DNA of 64,000 nt, taken from the IMG/VR virus record IMGVR_UViG_3300009161_000033, positions 28,037-92,036 of that record. The stretch is one strand, 5' to 3'. The notes beneath the pieces were generated by a model. It was not told where the DNA came from. It worked only from the letters and a program-made list of their open reading frames with translations, and searched no databases. The stretch is from a virus. Shown here piece by piece: positions 46,931-54,981 of this stretch. The first letter of the stretch is position 1. Each line of letters begins with the position of its first letter. The position numbers were made by a program, and so were the translations under genes.

Positions 46931-47830
46931 ATGTCTGACGATGCCGAAATCTTAATTGAGTTATTAACTGATGTTCTTGGTGACCCAAAACAACATTATG
47001 AAAACAAAGGTCAAATCGCCTTTGACTGTCCTGCCTGTGATGAAGATAGACACAAGGGAAACCTTGAGATAAACTATTTCTCACATGTGTACAAATGTTG
47101 GTCCTGTAGTGACGTTAACAACATGCACGGACCTTTAGGTAAATTATTTGACAAGTTCGGAAATAAAAAACAAAAGAAAGTTTACAACGTTCTACAACCC
47201 GAGGAATTTAAACCTAAGGAAAAAAAAGTTGTCAAACTAAGGTTACCCGAAAATTTCACAACCTTTAAGGACTCAAGTCCCGTTTATCCTATTAGACGAC
47301 AAGCCTATAACTATCTGAAGAACAGAGGGATTACAGATGAGATTATTGAAAAATATGGTATTGGGTTTTGTGATACGGGTAGTCATGGTGGACGTATCAT
47401 CGTTCCATCATATGATAAGAAAGGTGAGTTGACCTATTATATTGCTAGAAGTTGGGACCCTAACAGTAGAGCAAAATACAAGAACCCCGAAGCGGAGAAG
47501 GATAAAATAATCTTCAATGAGAGTCTGATTGATTGGAAAAAAGACATATATTTAGTTGAAGGAGTTTTTGATGGATTCTTTCTACCCAACAGTATTCCAA
47601 TGTTAGGAAAACATTTATCCTCACTATTATTTGAAAGTTTATATAATAAGGCCAAGAAAAATATTATAGTTGCGTTAGATGGTGACGCATACGAAAATGG
47701 ATTAAAAACATACCACGAATTAAATGGTGGTGATTTATATGGTAGGATTAAAATCGTTAAACTACCAAAAGATAAAGATGTCTGTGACTTAAAAGGACAG
47801 ATTGATGAATATTATATAACAATTAGATGA
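46931..47830 (+). CDS. DNA primase, DnaG/gp61-like
   Basis: The 299-residue primase would make RNA primers for lagging-strand synthesis with the gp41-like helicase. An N-terminal zinc ribbon has CPACDEDRHKG at about residue 33 and YKCWSC at about 54-59. A TOPRIM catalytic core follows: IYLVEGVFDGFF at about 204-215 with the catalytic Glu, IIVALDGDAYENG at about 246-258 with the Asp-x-Asp, then LPKDKDVCDLKG. At about 300 residues it is near T4 gp61 (342) and lacks a C-terminal helicase-binding extension as large as DnaG's. It overlaps the next gene by 4 nt (ATGA). Confidence 0.88.
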   Translation: MSDDAEILIELLTDVLGDPKQHYENKGQIAFDCPACDEDRHKGNLEINYFSHVYKCWSCSDVNNMHGPLGKLFDKFGNKKQKKVYNVLQPEEFKPKEKKVVKLRLPENFTTFKDSSPVYPIRRQAYNYLKNRGITDEIIEKYGIGFCDTGSHGGRIIVPSYDKKGELTYYIARSWDPNSRAKYKNPEAEKDKIIFNESLIDWKKDIYLVEGVFDGFFLPNSIPMLGKHLSSLLFESLYNKAKKNIIVALDGDAYENGLKTYHELNGGDLYGRIKIVKLPKDKDVCDLKGQIDEYYITIR

Positions 47831-48690
47831 CAGAAGATTTAAATGAAATAGCGAAAGAGATTCGTGAGATTTTACAAAAAAGGAGAGATGAATTAGAATT
47901 AACTTTCGTTGAAGATACCCATACTTACTACATGAAGGATTTAAAGGGTGAGATTAAAGATGATTATCCCTCAGTGAGTAAAGTAATGAAACTTTTTTAT
48001 GAGGAGTTTGACAGTGAAGGTATTTCATATAAGAAAGCTAAAGGGGACCCTGAGGTTCAACAACAATTACTTGATGAATGGAAAGCCGCGGGTGATTACT
48101 CAACAAATATGGGGAGTAGAGTTCACTATATATTGGAGAAAAAACTTATTGAAATGTTTGGGGATTATAAAGAAGTGAGACAACCAATCTTTGACTGTGA
48201 CTTTACCCAAATATTAAAAGGAGATTCCATGGTAGTTGCAGGAAGTAATTACTTAGACCTAATGATAGAGAGAGGGGCTATCCTTCTTGATACGGAGATT
48301 GTGTTAGGGGACCCTGAGTTAGGATATACAGGACAACCCGATAAGGTATGGTTAATTTTCAATAAAGAGATGACCGAGTTTGGTATTGTTATTACCGATT
48401 GGAAATCAAATAAACCAAAAAACTTTGAGGAAAACCATTTCACTAAAAAAATGAAATATCCATTCCAAAAACACCCAAACAATGCTTTGGGTCACTACTT
48501 CACCCAATTACCATTTTATGGTAAGTTATTACTTAAAATGTTGAAAGGTACGAAATACGAACACCTTAAATTATACGGGTGTATTGTTGTGTTAGTTAAA
48601 GAAAATGGTGAATATGAAGAATTCAGAGTCCCTAAAGATGTTATCAATACTATATTGGATATGGACATGTCAAAATATTTGACAAAATAA
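47827..48690 (+). CDS. PD-(D/E)XK nuclease (RecB/Cas4-like)
   Basis: The 287-residue protein has the motif order of RecB-type nucleases: MGSRVHYILEKKL at about residue 96 (the GxxxH-type helix), LLDTEIVLGDPELGYTGQPD at about 155-175, with the Glu and the catalytic GxxDxV/W-type Asp, and IVITDWKSNKP at about 190-200, the D-x-K core. It would cut or trim DNA during recombination, repair or host DNA breakdown. It overlaps the primase gene by 4 nt, so replication-linked processing is likely. Specific substrate unknown. Confidence 0.8.
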   Translation: MTEDLNEIAKEIREILQKRRDELELTFVEDTHTYYMKDLKGEIKDDYPSVSKVMKLFYEEFDSEGISYKKAKGDPEVQQQLLDEWKAAGDYSTNMGSRVHYILEKKLIEMFGDYKEVRQPIFDCDFTQILKGDSMVVAGSNYLDLMIERGAILLDTEIVLGDPELGYTGQPDKVWLIFNKEMTEFGIVITDWKSNKPKNFEENHFTKKMKYPFQKHPNNALGHYFTQLPFYGKLLLKMLKGTKYEHLKLYGCIVVLVKENGEYEEFRVPKDVINTILDMDMSKYLTK

Positions 48691-48707
48691 ACTAAAAGAA
48701 CTATACT
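48679..48707 (+). promoter_or_regulatory. TTGACA-N17-TATACT promoter for the small-gene/gp47/gp46 block
   Basis: TTGACA and TATACT are 17 nt apart, with the same AAATATTTGACAAAA context as the SSB promoter. The -35 lies inside the last codons of the nuclease gene. Transcription would start around 48714, giving a leader of about 90 nt before the zinc-ribbon gene. Confidence 0.6.
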
Positions 48708-48712
48708 TTATC

Positions 48713-48805
48713 ATGGAAAGTAGAATAACACTTGCGTGGACTTACACCACAACTTGGGATGATTTTGTCCCAAACGGATTAACAATAAATTATATAATTA
48801 AATAA
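48713..48805 (+). CDS. Possible 30-residue leader ORF
   Basis: A short frame (MESRITLAWTYTTTWDDFVP, ending NYIIK) exactly fills the leader between the promoter and the next gene and stops 1 nt before its ATG. The ATG lies only 6 nt past the -10 hexamer, so a transcript from this promoter would start at about the ATG itself. It may be leaderless, read from upstream transcripts, or not translated. No family recognised. Confidence 0.25.
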   Translation: MESRITLAWTYTTTWDDFVPNGLTINYIIK

Positions 48806-48806
48806 A

Positions 48807-49043
48807 ATGGACGATATTTTAAAACCAAAAATTAACCTTAAAAAACAACCAACTGTTGAATGTGAAAAATGCTCCTCAAAATATTTTAGAGAAGTAGTTT
48901 TAATTAAGAAAGTTTCTAAACTAATGACGGGTAGTTCTGATGATACATTAGTTCCATTCCCTACATACCGATGTGATGACTGTGGACATGTGAATCCAGA
49001 TTTCGCATTATTTGACGAAGATAATAAAACAAACTTAGTTTAA
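48807..49043 (+). CDS. Zinc-ribbon protein, 78 residues
   Basis: Two Cys-x-x-Cys knuckles (VECEKCSSKYF at about residue 19 and YRCDDCGHVNPDF at about 58) form a classic zinc ribbon. Such small proteins often act as transcription or processing accessory factors, but no specific role is visible. It is the first well-supported gene of an apparent operon of small genes leading to gp47 and gp46, downstream of the TTGACA-N17-TATACT promoter. Confidence 0.75.
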   Translation: MDDILKPKINLKKQPTVECEKCSSKYFREVVLIKKVSKLMTGSSDDTLVPFPTYRCDDCGHVNPDFALFDEDNKTNLV

Positions 49044-49045
49044 AC

Positions 49046-49255
49046 ATGACCCACAAAGAGTTTTTTATTTGGTTGGATGGGTTCATGACCAATAGATGTT
49101 GGACAGTCATCCAACAATCCGACATTGAAGGAATTCAGAATAAAATGAAAGAGGTTAAAGATGAATTTAACTTTGATGATTTTATAAAAAAAGGTAAACA
49201 TAGAACATTTGGTGAACCAATAATCGTTGACTCAAAAGAACAATTAAATGACTAA
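49046..49255 (+). CDS. Small hypothetical protein, 69 residues
   Basis: It starts 2 nt after the zinc-ribbon gene and ends in an 8-nt ATGACTAA overlap with the next gene. The sequence (HKEFFIWLDGFMTNRCWTVI, then DIEGIQNKMKEVKDEF) is mainly helical with aromatic residues. The early FFxWLDGF stretch is a pattern I have seen in small phage proteins, without a known function. Confidence 0.7.
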   Translation: MTHKEFFIWLDGFMTNRCWTVIQQSDIEGIQNKMKEVKDEFNFDDFIKKGKHRTFGEPIIVDSKEQLND

Positions 49256-49496
49256 CATAAGTAAAATATTAATGATATTTGGAATTTTTATTTTAGGTAT
49301 CGCTATGGGGCTCTTAATTGAAAAGTCTAAACCTATTAAAGTTATTACAATAACTAACACCGATACAACATTGGTTAATCAAGTTCAAGAACTTGAAGAA
49401 CAGAATGAATTACTTTTAGACGAATTACAACTGAAAGAGAGTGAAATTAGTTATTGGGGTAGGAAGTATGAAGAAGAGAAAAAGAATTTAAAATGA
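49248..49496 (+). CDS. Small single-pass membrane protein with coiled coil
   Basis: The 82-residue protein has one N-terminal membrane segment (ILMIFGIFILGIAMGLLIEK, about residues 7-26) and a C-terminal coiled coil (QVQELEEQNELLLDELQLKE). The layout resembles an inner-membrane spanin or a small membrane anchor, but it is not next to the endolysin gene, so the spanin idea is weak. It is coupled to both neighbours by short overlaps. Confidence 0.65.
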   Translation: MTNISKILMIFGIFILGIAMGLLIEKSKPIKVITITNTDTTLVNQVQELEEQNELLLDELQLKESEISYWGRKYEEEKKNLK

Positions 49497-49666
49497 AAGA
49501 AGAACAGAAAAAAGAAGTAGATGAAAAAATAAAAAGTATTGCTGATGATATTGCAAAATCAACATCAAAAGTTGGTGATACAAATGAAACTTATGACAAG
49601 CGTAAAAAACAATCGGAAGTAATGCTTTTTAGTCTGTGTGAAATGTATAAAATAGCGTACTCTTAA
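49493..49666 (+). CDS. Small hypothetical helical protein, 57 residues
   Basis: An ATGA overlap with the membrane-protein gene starts this frame: MKEEQKKEVDEKIKSIADDI through MLFSLCEMYKIAYS. It is charged and helical with no recognised motif. Unbroken coupling with neighbours and a 17-nt gap to the next start support it as a real gene. Confidence 0.55.
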   Translation: MKEEQKKEVDEKIKSIADDIAKSTSKVGDTNETYDKRKKQSEVMLFSLCEMYKIAYS

Positions 49667-49683
49667 AATTTAAAAATAAAATA

Positions 49684-49893
49684 ATGGATAGTTTACAAAT
49701 CAAGGCTCACATAGAGGATAAAACAGAGACCAAGAACAATATGCACAGATTATGGGAGTATGTCAATGACCTAAACTTAAATGTGGGGTTATCTAAAAGT
49801 ACCATGGATGAATTACAAGCAAAGATTAGTAGTAAGATTGCCCAATGTGAAAAAAGTATTCAAGACCATGAAGAAGAGAAAAACAAAAAGTAA
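49684..49893 (+). CDS. Small coiled-coil protein, 69 residues
   Basis: The protein is highly charged and helical (NMHRLWEYVNDLNLNVGLSK, then ELQAKISSKIAQCEKSIQDH). It overlaps the gp47-like start by one base (TAATG). A preceding A-rich stretch serves as the translation region. Possibly a partner of the gp47/gp46 nuclease by position only. Confidence 0.6.
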   Translation: MDSLQIKAHIEDKTETKNNMHRLWEYVNDLNLNVGLSKSTMDELQAKISSKIAQCEKSIQDHEEEKNKK

Positions 49894-50672
49894 TGATTAA
49901 AAAACTAGTACACTTCTCTGATTTACATGTCAGATTATTTAAAGACCATGAACTTTATCGTGGTATTCTGATTGATATGTTTAATCAGTTTAAAGAGATT
50001 GCTCCTGATAGAATTGTCTTCACGGGTGATTTAGTACACTCTAAAAATCAAATGACTCCTGAACTTATTGAGTTCGTTGCGTGGACATTGACAGAATGTT
50101 CTAAGATTGCTAAAACAGTTTTGATTATTGGTAATCATGATTTCTTGGAGAACAACATGTCAAGATTAGACGCGTTAACGCCAATCATTGATTCATTACA
50201 AGATGAGAACATTGTTTATTTGAAAAACAGAGGTGTTTATGAAGACCAAAACATTGATTGGGTTGTTTACTCATTAATGGACCACAACATTCCACCTGAT
50301 ATTGAAAAAACAGATAGATTGAAGATTGGATTGTTCCATGGACCCGTTCAAGGTTTAACGACTGACATCGGATACAAATTTGAAACAGGATTTGAATCTG
50401 ATAAATTTGATGGTTGTGATTTGGTTTTATGTGGAGATATTCACAAACGACAAGTGTTTAATATCCCTGGTGGTAAGAAAGCTTATATGGTCGGGTCAAC
50501 CATCCAACAGAACTTTGGGGAAACGATTAACAAACATGGGTATGGAATTTATGATGTTGAAAATGACAAGTATGAATTTGTTGATTTGAAAAACTCAAAA
50601 CCTTTCCTATCTTTTAAACTAAAATCATTTGATGATATTATAGATGGGACAGAAAGACTCGCAAATGTATAA
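49893..50672 (+). CDS. Recombination exonuclease subunit gp47 (SbcD/Mre11-like)
   Basis: The 259-residue calcineurin-type phosphoesterase has all core motifs: HFSDLHVRL at the N-terminus, RIVFTGDLVHSK at about residue 43, IIGNHDFLENN at about 77, GLFHGPVQG at about 150 and LCGDIHKRQVF at about 180. With gp46 it resects DNA ends to single strands for UvsX. It is shorter than T4 gp47 (339), mainly at the C-terminus. One gene separates it from gp46; the following gene starts inside its last codons (ATGTATAA). Confidence 0.9.
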   Translation: MIKKLVHFSDLHVRLFKDHELYRGILIDMFNQFKEIAPDRIVFTGDLVHSKNQMTPELIEFVAWTLTECSKIAKTVLIIGNHDFLENNMSRLDALTPIIDSLQDENIVYLKNRGVYEDQNIDWVVYSLMDHNIPPDIEKTDRLKIGLFHGPVQGLTTDIGYKFETGFESDKFDGCDLVLCGDIHKRQVFNIPGGKKAYMVGSTIQQNFGETINKHGYGIYDVENDKYEFVDLKNSKPFLSFKLKSFDDIIDGTERLANV

Positions 50673-51354
50673 CATTGATATTAAGAATACCAAAGAAATT
50701 TACGATTATTGTTTATTAAACAAAATATTAGATATTGATGGATTCATTAACAAATGTTTTAAGAATGGATTCCATACTGAGAAATACGGACTATTGGGAA
50801 AACCACTTAATGATGGTGAAAAAGACTTAAAAACAGACGGGATTGGTGAAAAACAGTTGGAAATTGAGGTAATACGAGAAATACGGGTGGAAGTACCTGT
50901 TGAGGTTATCAAAGAGGTAGAGAAAATAGTTGAAGTGATTAAGGAGATACCCGTTGATAGAGTGGTTATTCAAGAAGTGATTAAGGAAGTCCCTGTTGAA
51001 AAAATTATCCAAGTCTCTGATGATACTCAAATAAATGAACTGTTGTTAAAAATACAACAGTTGGAAAACGAAACGTCTAAAAAAGATGAAAAGTTAGACG
51101 AACTTAGACGTAATTTAGACATTGCTTTAGACAAACCACCTGTTGAGAAAATTGTTGAGGTTGTTAAGGAAGTTGAGAAAACTAATGACAGAACCTTGAT
51201 GTTACAGGAAACATTAAATAAATTACGTAAGGAACTTACCGATAAAAATAGTAAGATTACGGAACTTGAGGGGACTATCAAAAATTTAGAACAAATAAAT
51301 AAAAATCAAGGTGCGGTCTATATGAAAGGGTCAAACCTATCACAAAATTTATAA
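50665..51354 (+). CDS. Coiled-coil protein with Val-Glu heptad-like repeats between gp47 and gp46
   Basis: From the ATG at 50665 (8-nt overlap with gp47) this encodes 229 residues. The first 60 are globular-looking. Residues about 70-115 are built from repeats of a VxVEVIKEV type (VEVPVEVIKEVEKIVEVIKE, then VVIQEVIKEVPVEKIIQV), then two coiled coils (LLLKIQQLENETSKK and TLNKLRKELTDKNSKITELE). No enzyme motif. In this position it could be a structural partner of the gp46/gp47 nuclease or a scaffold. An ATG at 50644 is an alternative start. Confidence 0.65.
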   Translation: MYNIDIKNTKEIYDYCLLNKILDIDGFINKCFKNGFHTEKYGLLGKPLNDGEKDLKTDGIGEKQLEIEVIREIRVEVPVEVIKEVEKIVEVIKEIPVDRVVIQEVIKEVPVEKIIQVSDDTQINELLLKIQQLENETSKKDEKLDELRRNLDIALDKPPVEKIVEVVKEVEKTNDRTLMLQETLNKLRKELTDKNSKITELEGTIKNLEQINKNQGAVYMKGSNLSQNL

Positions 51355-51358
51355 AATT

Positions 51359-51706
51359 ATGATAATATTAGTATGGTTATTAATTGCTTATGGAATGACT
51401 AACATTCTTGTTTACGGTTCCATATTCCAAGGGATGAGAAATTGGTTTAATAAAATGGGTAATAGAGAGTATCTACCATTTAATGGGGTATTCAAATTTA
51501 TCTCAGACCTGTTATCTTGTATGATGTGTACAAGTACATGGGTAGGTTTTTTCTTATCTTTGGTATTTTATTCACCATCACAAACTTTCTTTGGACATAA
51601 TGATTTTATTTCACTATTCTTTGATGGGATGTTAGCGTCAGGATTTGTTTGGGCGTTTAACGGGATGGTAGAATGGTTTGAAGAAAATAGACCAACAAAA
51701 AATTAA
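51359..51706 (+). CDS. Small integral membrane protein (DUF1360-like pattern)
   Basis: The 115-residue protein has three likely membrane segments: IILVWLLIAYGMTNILVYGS, LLSCMMCTSTWVGFFLSLVF and FFDGMLASGFVWAFNGMVEW. The central CMMCTSTWVGF matches a Cys-x-x-Cys-x-x-x-W pattern I associate with DUF1360-type small membrane proteins in bacteria and phages. No function is established. It sits 4 nt after the coiled-coil gene. Confidence 0.65.
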   Translation: MIILVWLLIAYGMTNILVYGSIFQGMRNWFNKMGNREYLPFNGVFKFISDLLSCMMCTSTWVGFFLSLVFYSPSQTFFGHNDFISLFFDGMLASGFVWAFNGMVEWFEENRPTKN

Positions 51707-51735
51707 AACTAAATAACAAATAAAAAATAACAATT

Positions 51736-52008
51736 ATGCCAAAGTCAAAATTACGTGGTGGTGCGAAAGCACACAAAGCAAGAGTTACAAAAAGAAACGA
51801 AAAATTAACAATTGAAAGAAAACAAGCTGAAAAACAGTACATGCAACTGATGGAACAACGTTTACAAGAATTCCAAAACAAATTTTCAGGCATGACAGAA
51901 ACAGATGAGTTAAATGCTGAGAACGTTGTTGACGTTTTAACTAACGAGGAACCAATTCAAGAAGATGTTAAACCAATTGAAGACGAGGTTTCTGAATTAG
52001 AAAAATAA
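51736..52008 (+). CDS. Small basic/acidic hypothetical protein, 90 residues
   Basis: The N-terminal half is strongly basic (PKSKLRGGAKAHKARVTKRN) and could bind nucleic acid; the C-terminal half is acidic (EEPIQEDVKPIEDEVSELEK). The middle is helical. A single base separates it from the gp46 gene. I do not know a function; a DNA- or RNA-binding accessory role is a guess from charge. Confidence 0.65.
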   Translation: MPKSKLRGGAKAHKARVTKRNEKLTIERKQAEKQYMQLMEQRLQEFQNKFSGMTETDELNAENVVDVLTNEEPIQEDVKPIEDEVSELEK

Positions 52009-52009
52009 A

Positions 52010-54382
52010 ATGGATTTATTCAATCCTCCTATAGAATATAATTACAAAAGAATGAGTAAAGAATTAGAGTTTGCAACGTTAGACAACCCATACTTACAAG
52101 TGGTATGGGAAGACTATGCGGAAAACTTCACACAAGAAAAGATTAAGAGTGTTAGACATTATTTCCAAAAGAAATACAATACTACGAATGTGAATGTTAT
52201 CACCAAAACCAAATCAAGTGATGAGGTAACACACACAGTAGATATTTCATTCAATATCTTAGATAAGAATTACCAATCTGAATTAGTTAAAACCTATTTG
52301 GTGTCTAAATCACAAGATAAGTTATTTGATGAAATAATTCATCTTGATGGGATAGTGGATAATAAATTACTTTTAAATGATAGTGAAGTAAGTCCATTCA
52401 AACGATGGTTTATTAAGAACATTGAATTTTCAAATTTCCTTTCCTATGGTGAGAATCAAAAGATTGATTTTGAAAAAAGTGATGGTATCTCAGTTATTGA
52501 ATCAAACCCACCAAACTTCGGAGGTAAAACTGTTTTAAGTGTTGACCTTTTGTTGTTCTTATTCTTTAATGAGACGACTAAAACATCTAAAGCGGAAGAA
52601 GTATTCAACCGATTCACAGATAAGAATAAAGTTCATGTTAAAGGTGAGGTTACAATTGATGGTGAGGATTATATCATTGTTAGACAGATTGAAAGAAAAA
52701 AAGCTAAGAGTGGGGATTGGAATGTTAAAACCGAACTAGACTTCTTTAAAAAACTGTCAGATGGTAGTTTACAAAACTTTACAGGGGAACAAAGAAGAGA
52801 GACTGAATCGTTCATTAAAATGTCCATTGGGTCCAAGGAGGATTTCTTAATGACTATCCTAACAACTGCAACTAACTTAGAGGACTTAATTGATTCTAAA
52901 CCAACTGCACGAGGACAAGTTTTGTCAAGATTCATGGGATTAGATTTCCTGAAAAAGAAAGAGGATGCTGGTAAAGAAATTTATAGTGAGTTCTCAAAAT
53001 CAATGATGTCTAACATCTATAGTAGTGAGAAACTAAAAACAGATAATGAAACTTACAGTGAAAAAATAGTTGAACTAAAAGACCAAAACAGTCAATCACA
53101 AAAAGATTTAATTGATGCTCAAGACAGAATAATTAAAGGTCAAGAGTATCGTGACGGTCTTTTAAAGAGTAAACATAACGACATTGATAAAGAGATTAGT
53201 ATGTTATCTCCTGACAAAGTTAATTCGGAAATAACTTCATTAACTGTTCAGAAGAAAAGTGTTGAACAACAACTATCTGAAATCAAAGTAATTGAACCTT
53301 CATCATACTATCATGAAGATGAACACGACAAGGTTAAGGAAAGTTACAATCAAGAATTTAAAAAGAAAATTGAGGTTGAACACAAGATAAAAACCATTGA
53401 GGATTTGAAAAGTTCTGTGGATGGTGGGATAAAATGCGAACATTGTGGTATTGACCTGATGATGGCATCAATTACACAATCCAAGATTGCAGAACTTGAT
53501 GGTTATATCATGCAAAAAAGTCAAATTTTAACCTTAATGACGGATTTATCAGGCAAAGAGCTGGCATTTGTCCAACTTAAAAAAGAGTTTGATGAATATG
53601 AAAAAAACAAATTAATTAAGGAGAAATACGAATTAAGTATTGAAAGTTTTGATTTGAAAATTAAAAATTATCAGGAGAAACTCACCAAGTATAATGAGTT
53701 ACAAGATAAAATCACTTCCAACGAAAAGATTGAAACTCAATTAATCAAGGCGGGATTAAGATTGGATGAACTTGAAGCTGAGAAAAATAATATTGTTAGA
53801 AAGATTGACGGTAACGAATATCAGATTAAGTCGTATGAAGAAAAAATAGAACAAAATCTAAAGATTATTGTTAAGATTGGTGAAGAATCAGAAAGAGAGA
53901 AAATTTATAAAATCTATTTGGAAATCTACGGTAAAAACGGAATCTCTAAAATGATTATGAAAACTATGATGCCACTGATTAACTCGGAACTACAAAGATT
54001 ATTGGAAGATAGTTGTCACTTCAGATTAGAAGTTAGAATTAACGATAAGAACGAGGTTGAATTCTTAATGATTGATAATAATACTCAGATTGAAAAGTTG
54101 ATGGCTTCGGGGTCAGGATATGAAAGAACTATCGCATCGCTAGCATTAAGAGCGGTACTAAGTAAAATATGTTCTTTACCAAAACCAAATATCATCGTCT
54201 TTGATGAGGTGTTTGGTAAAATATCTAACGACAACTTAGATATGGTTTCAGAATTCTTCATTAAGATTAAAGAATATTTTGAGAAGATATTTGTTATCAC
54301 TCACAATCCTTTGGTAACAAATTGGGCGGACAATGTTATTAAGATTAGGAAAGACGATAATATTAGTTTTGTGACACAATAA
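52010..54382 (+). CDS. Recombination exonuclease subunit gp46 (SbcC/Rad50-like)
   Basis: The 790-residue SMC-type ATPase partners gp47. It carries a 110-residue N-terminal extension, longer than in T4 gp46 (560 residues). The nucleotide-binding region is NFLSYGENQKIDFE then SNPPNFGGKTVLS at about residue 165-180. Here the Walker A is PPNFGGKT, with Pro in place of the usual first Gly. Long coiled coils flank a zinc hook IKCEHCGIDL at about 475-480. The C-terminal half has the signature ASGSGYERTIASLALRAVL at about 697 and Walker B NIIVFDEVFGKIS at about 728. It would help resect DNA ends for recombination-dependent replication. Confidence 0.9.
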   Translation: MDLFNPPIEYNYKRMSKELEFATLDNPYLQVVWEDYAENFTQEKIKSVRHYFQKKYNTTNVNVITKTKSSDEVTHTVDISFNILDKNYQSELVKTYLVSKSQDKLFDEIIHLDGIVDNKLLLNDSEVSPFKRWFIKNIEFSNFLSYGENQKIDFEKSDGISVIESNPPNFGGKTVLSVDLLLFLFFNETTKTSKAEEVFNRFTDKNKVHVKGEVTIDGEDYIIVRQIERKKAKSGDWNVKTELDFFKKLSDGSLQNFTGEQRRETESFIKMSIGSKEDFLMTILTTATNLEDLIDSKPTARGQVLSRFMGLDFLKKKEDAGKEIYSEFSKSMMSNIYSSEKLKTDNETYSEKIVELKDQNSQSQKDLIDAQDRIIKGQEYRDGLLKSKHNDIDKEISMLSPDKVNSEITSLTVQKKSVEQQLSEIKVIEPSSYYHEDEHDKVKESYNQEFKKKIEVEHKIKTIEDLKSSVDGGIKCEHCGIDLMMASITQSKIAELDGYIMQKSQILTLMTDLSGKELAFVQLKKEFDEYEKNKLIKEKYELSIESFDLKIKNYQEKLTKYNELQDKITSNEKIETQLIKAGLRLDELEAEKNNIVRKIDGNEYQIKSYEEKIEQNLKIIVKIGEESEREKIYKIYLEIYGKNGISKMIMKTMMPLINSELQRLLEDSCHFRLEVRINDKNEVEFLMIDNNTQIEKLMASGSGYERTIASLALRAVLSKICSLPKPNIIVFDEVFGKISNDNLDMVSEFFIKIKEYFEKIFVITHNPLVTNWADNVIKIRKDDNISFVTQ

Positions 54383-54414
54383 TTTGGTAGGTCCAAGAAA
54401 GTTTTATATATTTG
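54383..54414 (+). promoter_or_regulatory. Bacteroidota-type promoter (TTTG - TAnnTTTG)
   Basis: TTTG at 54383-54386 and TATATTTG at 54407-54414 are 20 nt apart, matching the known -33/-7 consensus of Bacteroidota primary sigma factors. It lies 20 nt before the ATG of the gene preceding the phage sigma factor, so host polymerase may transcribe the sigma gene early. Confidence 0.5.
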
Positions 54415-54433
54415 TAGAATAGAAAATAACCAT

Positions 54434-54979
54434 ATGAAGTATTTGTTATTCGTATTTGCGAAACATAAAAACCAAGAATCTTTTGTTAAGATATTGGCGG
54501 AGGAGATTGTTGGAGTTATAGACACATCAGATATTAAATTTTATTACGGAGATGAATCGGCAGTATTAACATTCAATACCAAAGAAACTATAGGAAATGT
54601 TAAAGATTTTTTTTTAGATACATTGGGGGCGTCAGGGATTGTTTATTTCCTTTCTCCTTATGAACCTGACAAAATGTCATATTGGTTAGATAGAAATATT
54701 GAAAAATATCTATTTGATAGTGACAAAAGGTCTGATATTGTTGAAAATACCCTTGAGGAACAGGTTGAGGTCCAAAAATTGATATTCGGTGACCTTGAAA
54801 AAGAACTTGATTCTTTAGTTCAAGATATTGAAGATGAAGACGTTGATGAGATTAAACAACTGAAATCAAAACCTAAAGTTAAAACTGTTGACGAACTTTT
54901 GGATAAAATACTTGATTGTGGTTATGAATCACTAACTAAAAAAGAACTAACTTTACTTAACGAATATTCTAAAAAATAA
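54434..54979 (+). CDS. Hypothetical protein with Bacteroidota-type C-terminal motif
   Basis: The 181-residue protein has an N-terminal alpha/beta domain (KYLLFVFAKHKNQESFVKIL, then FFLDTLGASGIVYFLSPYE). A coiled, acidic middle leads to a C-terminal DELLDKILDCGYESLTKKEL motif, resembling the short DUF6576-type tail found on many Bacteroidota proteins such as rhomboids. It is the first gene after a host-type promoter and lies 2 nt before the sigma factor gene. Function unknown; a role with the sigma factor is possible from position. Confidence 0.65.
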   Translation: MKYLLFVFAKHKNQESFVKILAEEIVGVIDTSDIKFYYGDESAVLTFNTKETIGNVKDFFLDTLGASGIVYFLSPYEPDKMSYWLDRNIEKYLFDSDKRSDIVENTLEEQVEVQKLIFGDLEKELDSLVQDIEDEDVDEIKQLKSKPKVKTVDELLDKILDCGYESLTKKELTLLNEYSKK

Positions 54980-54981
54980 TT

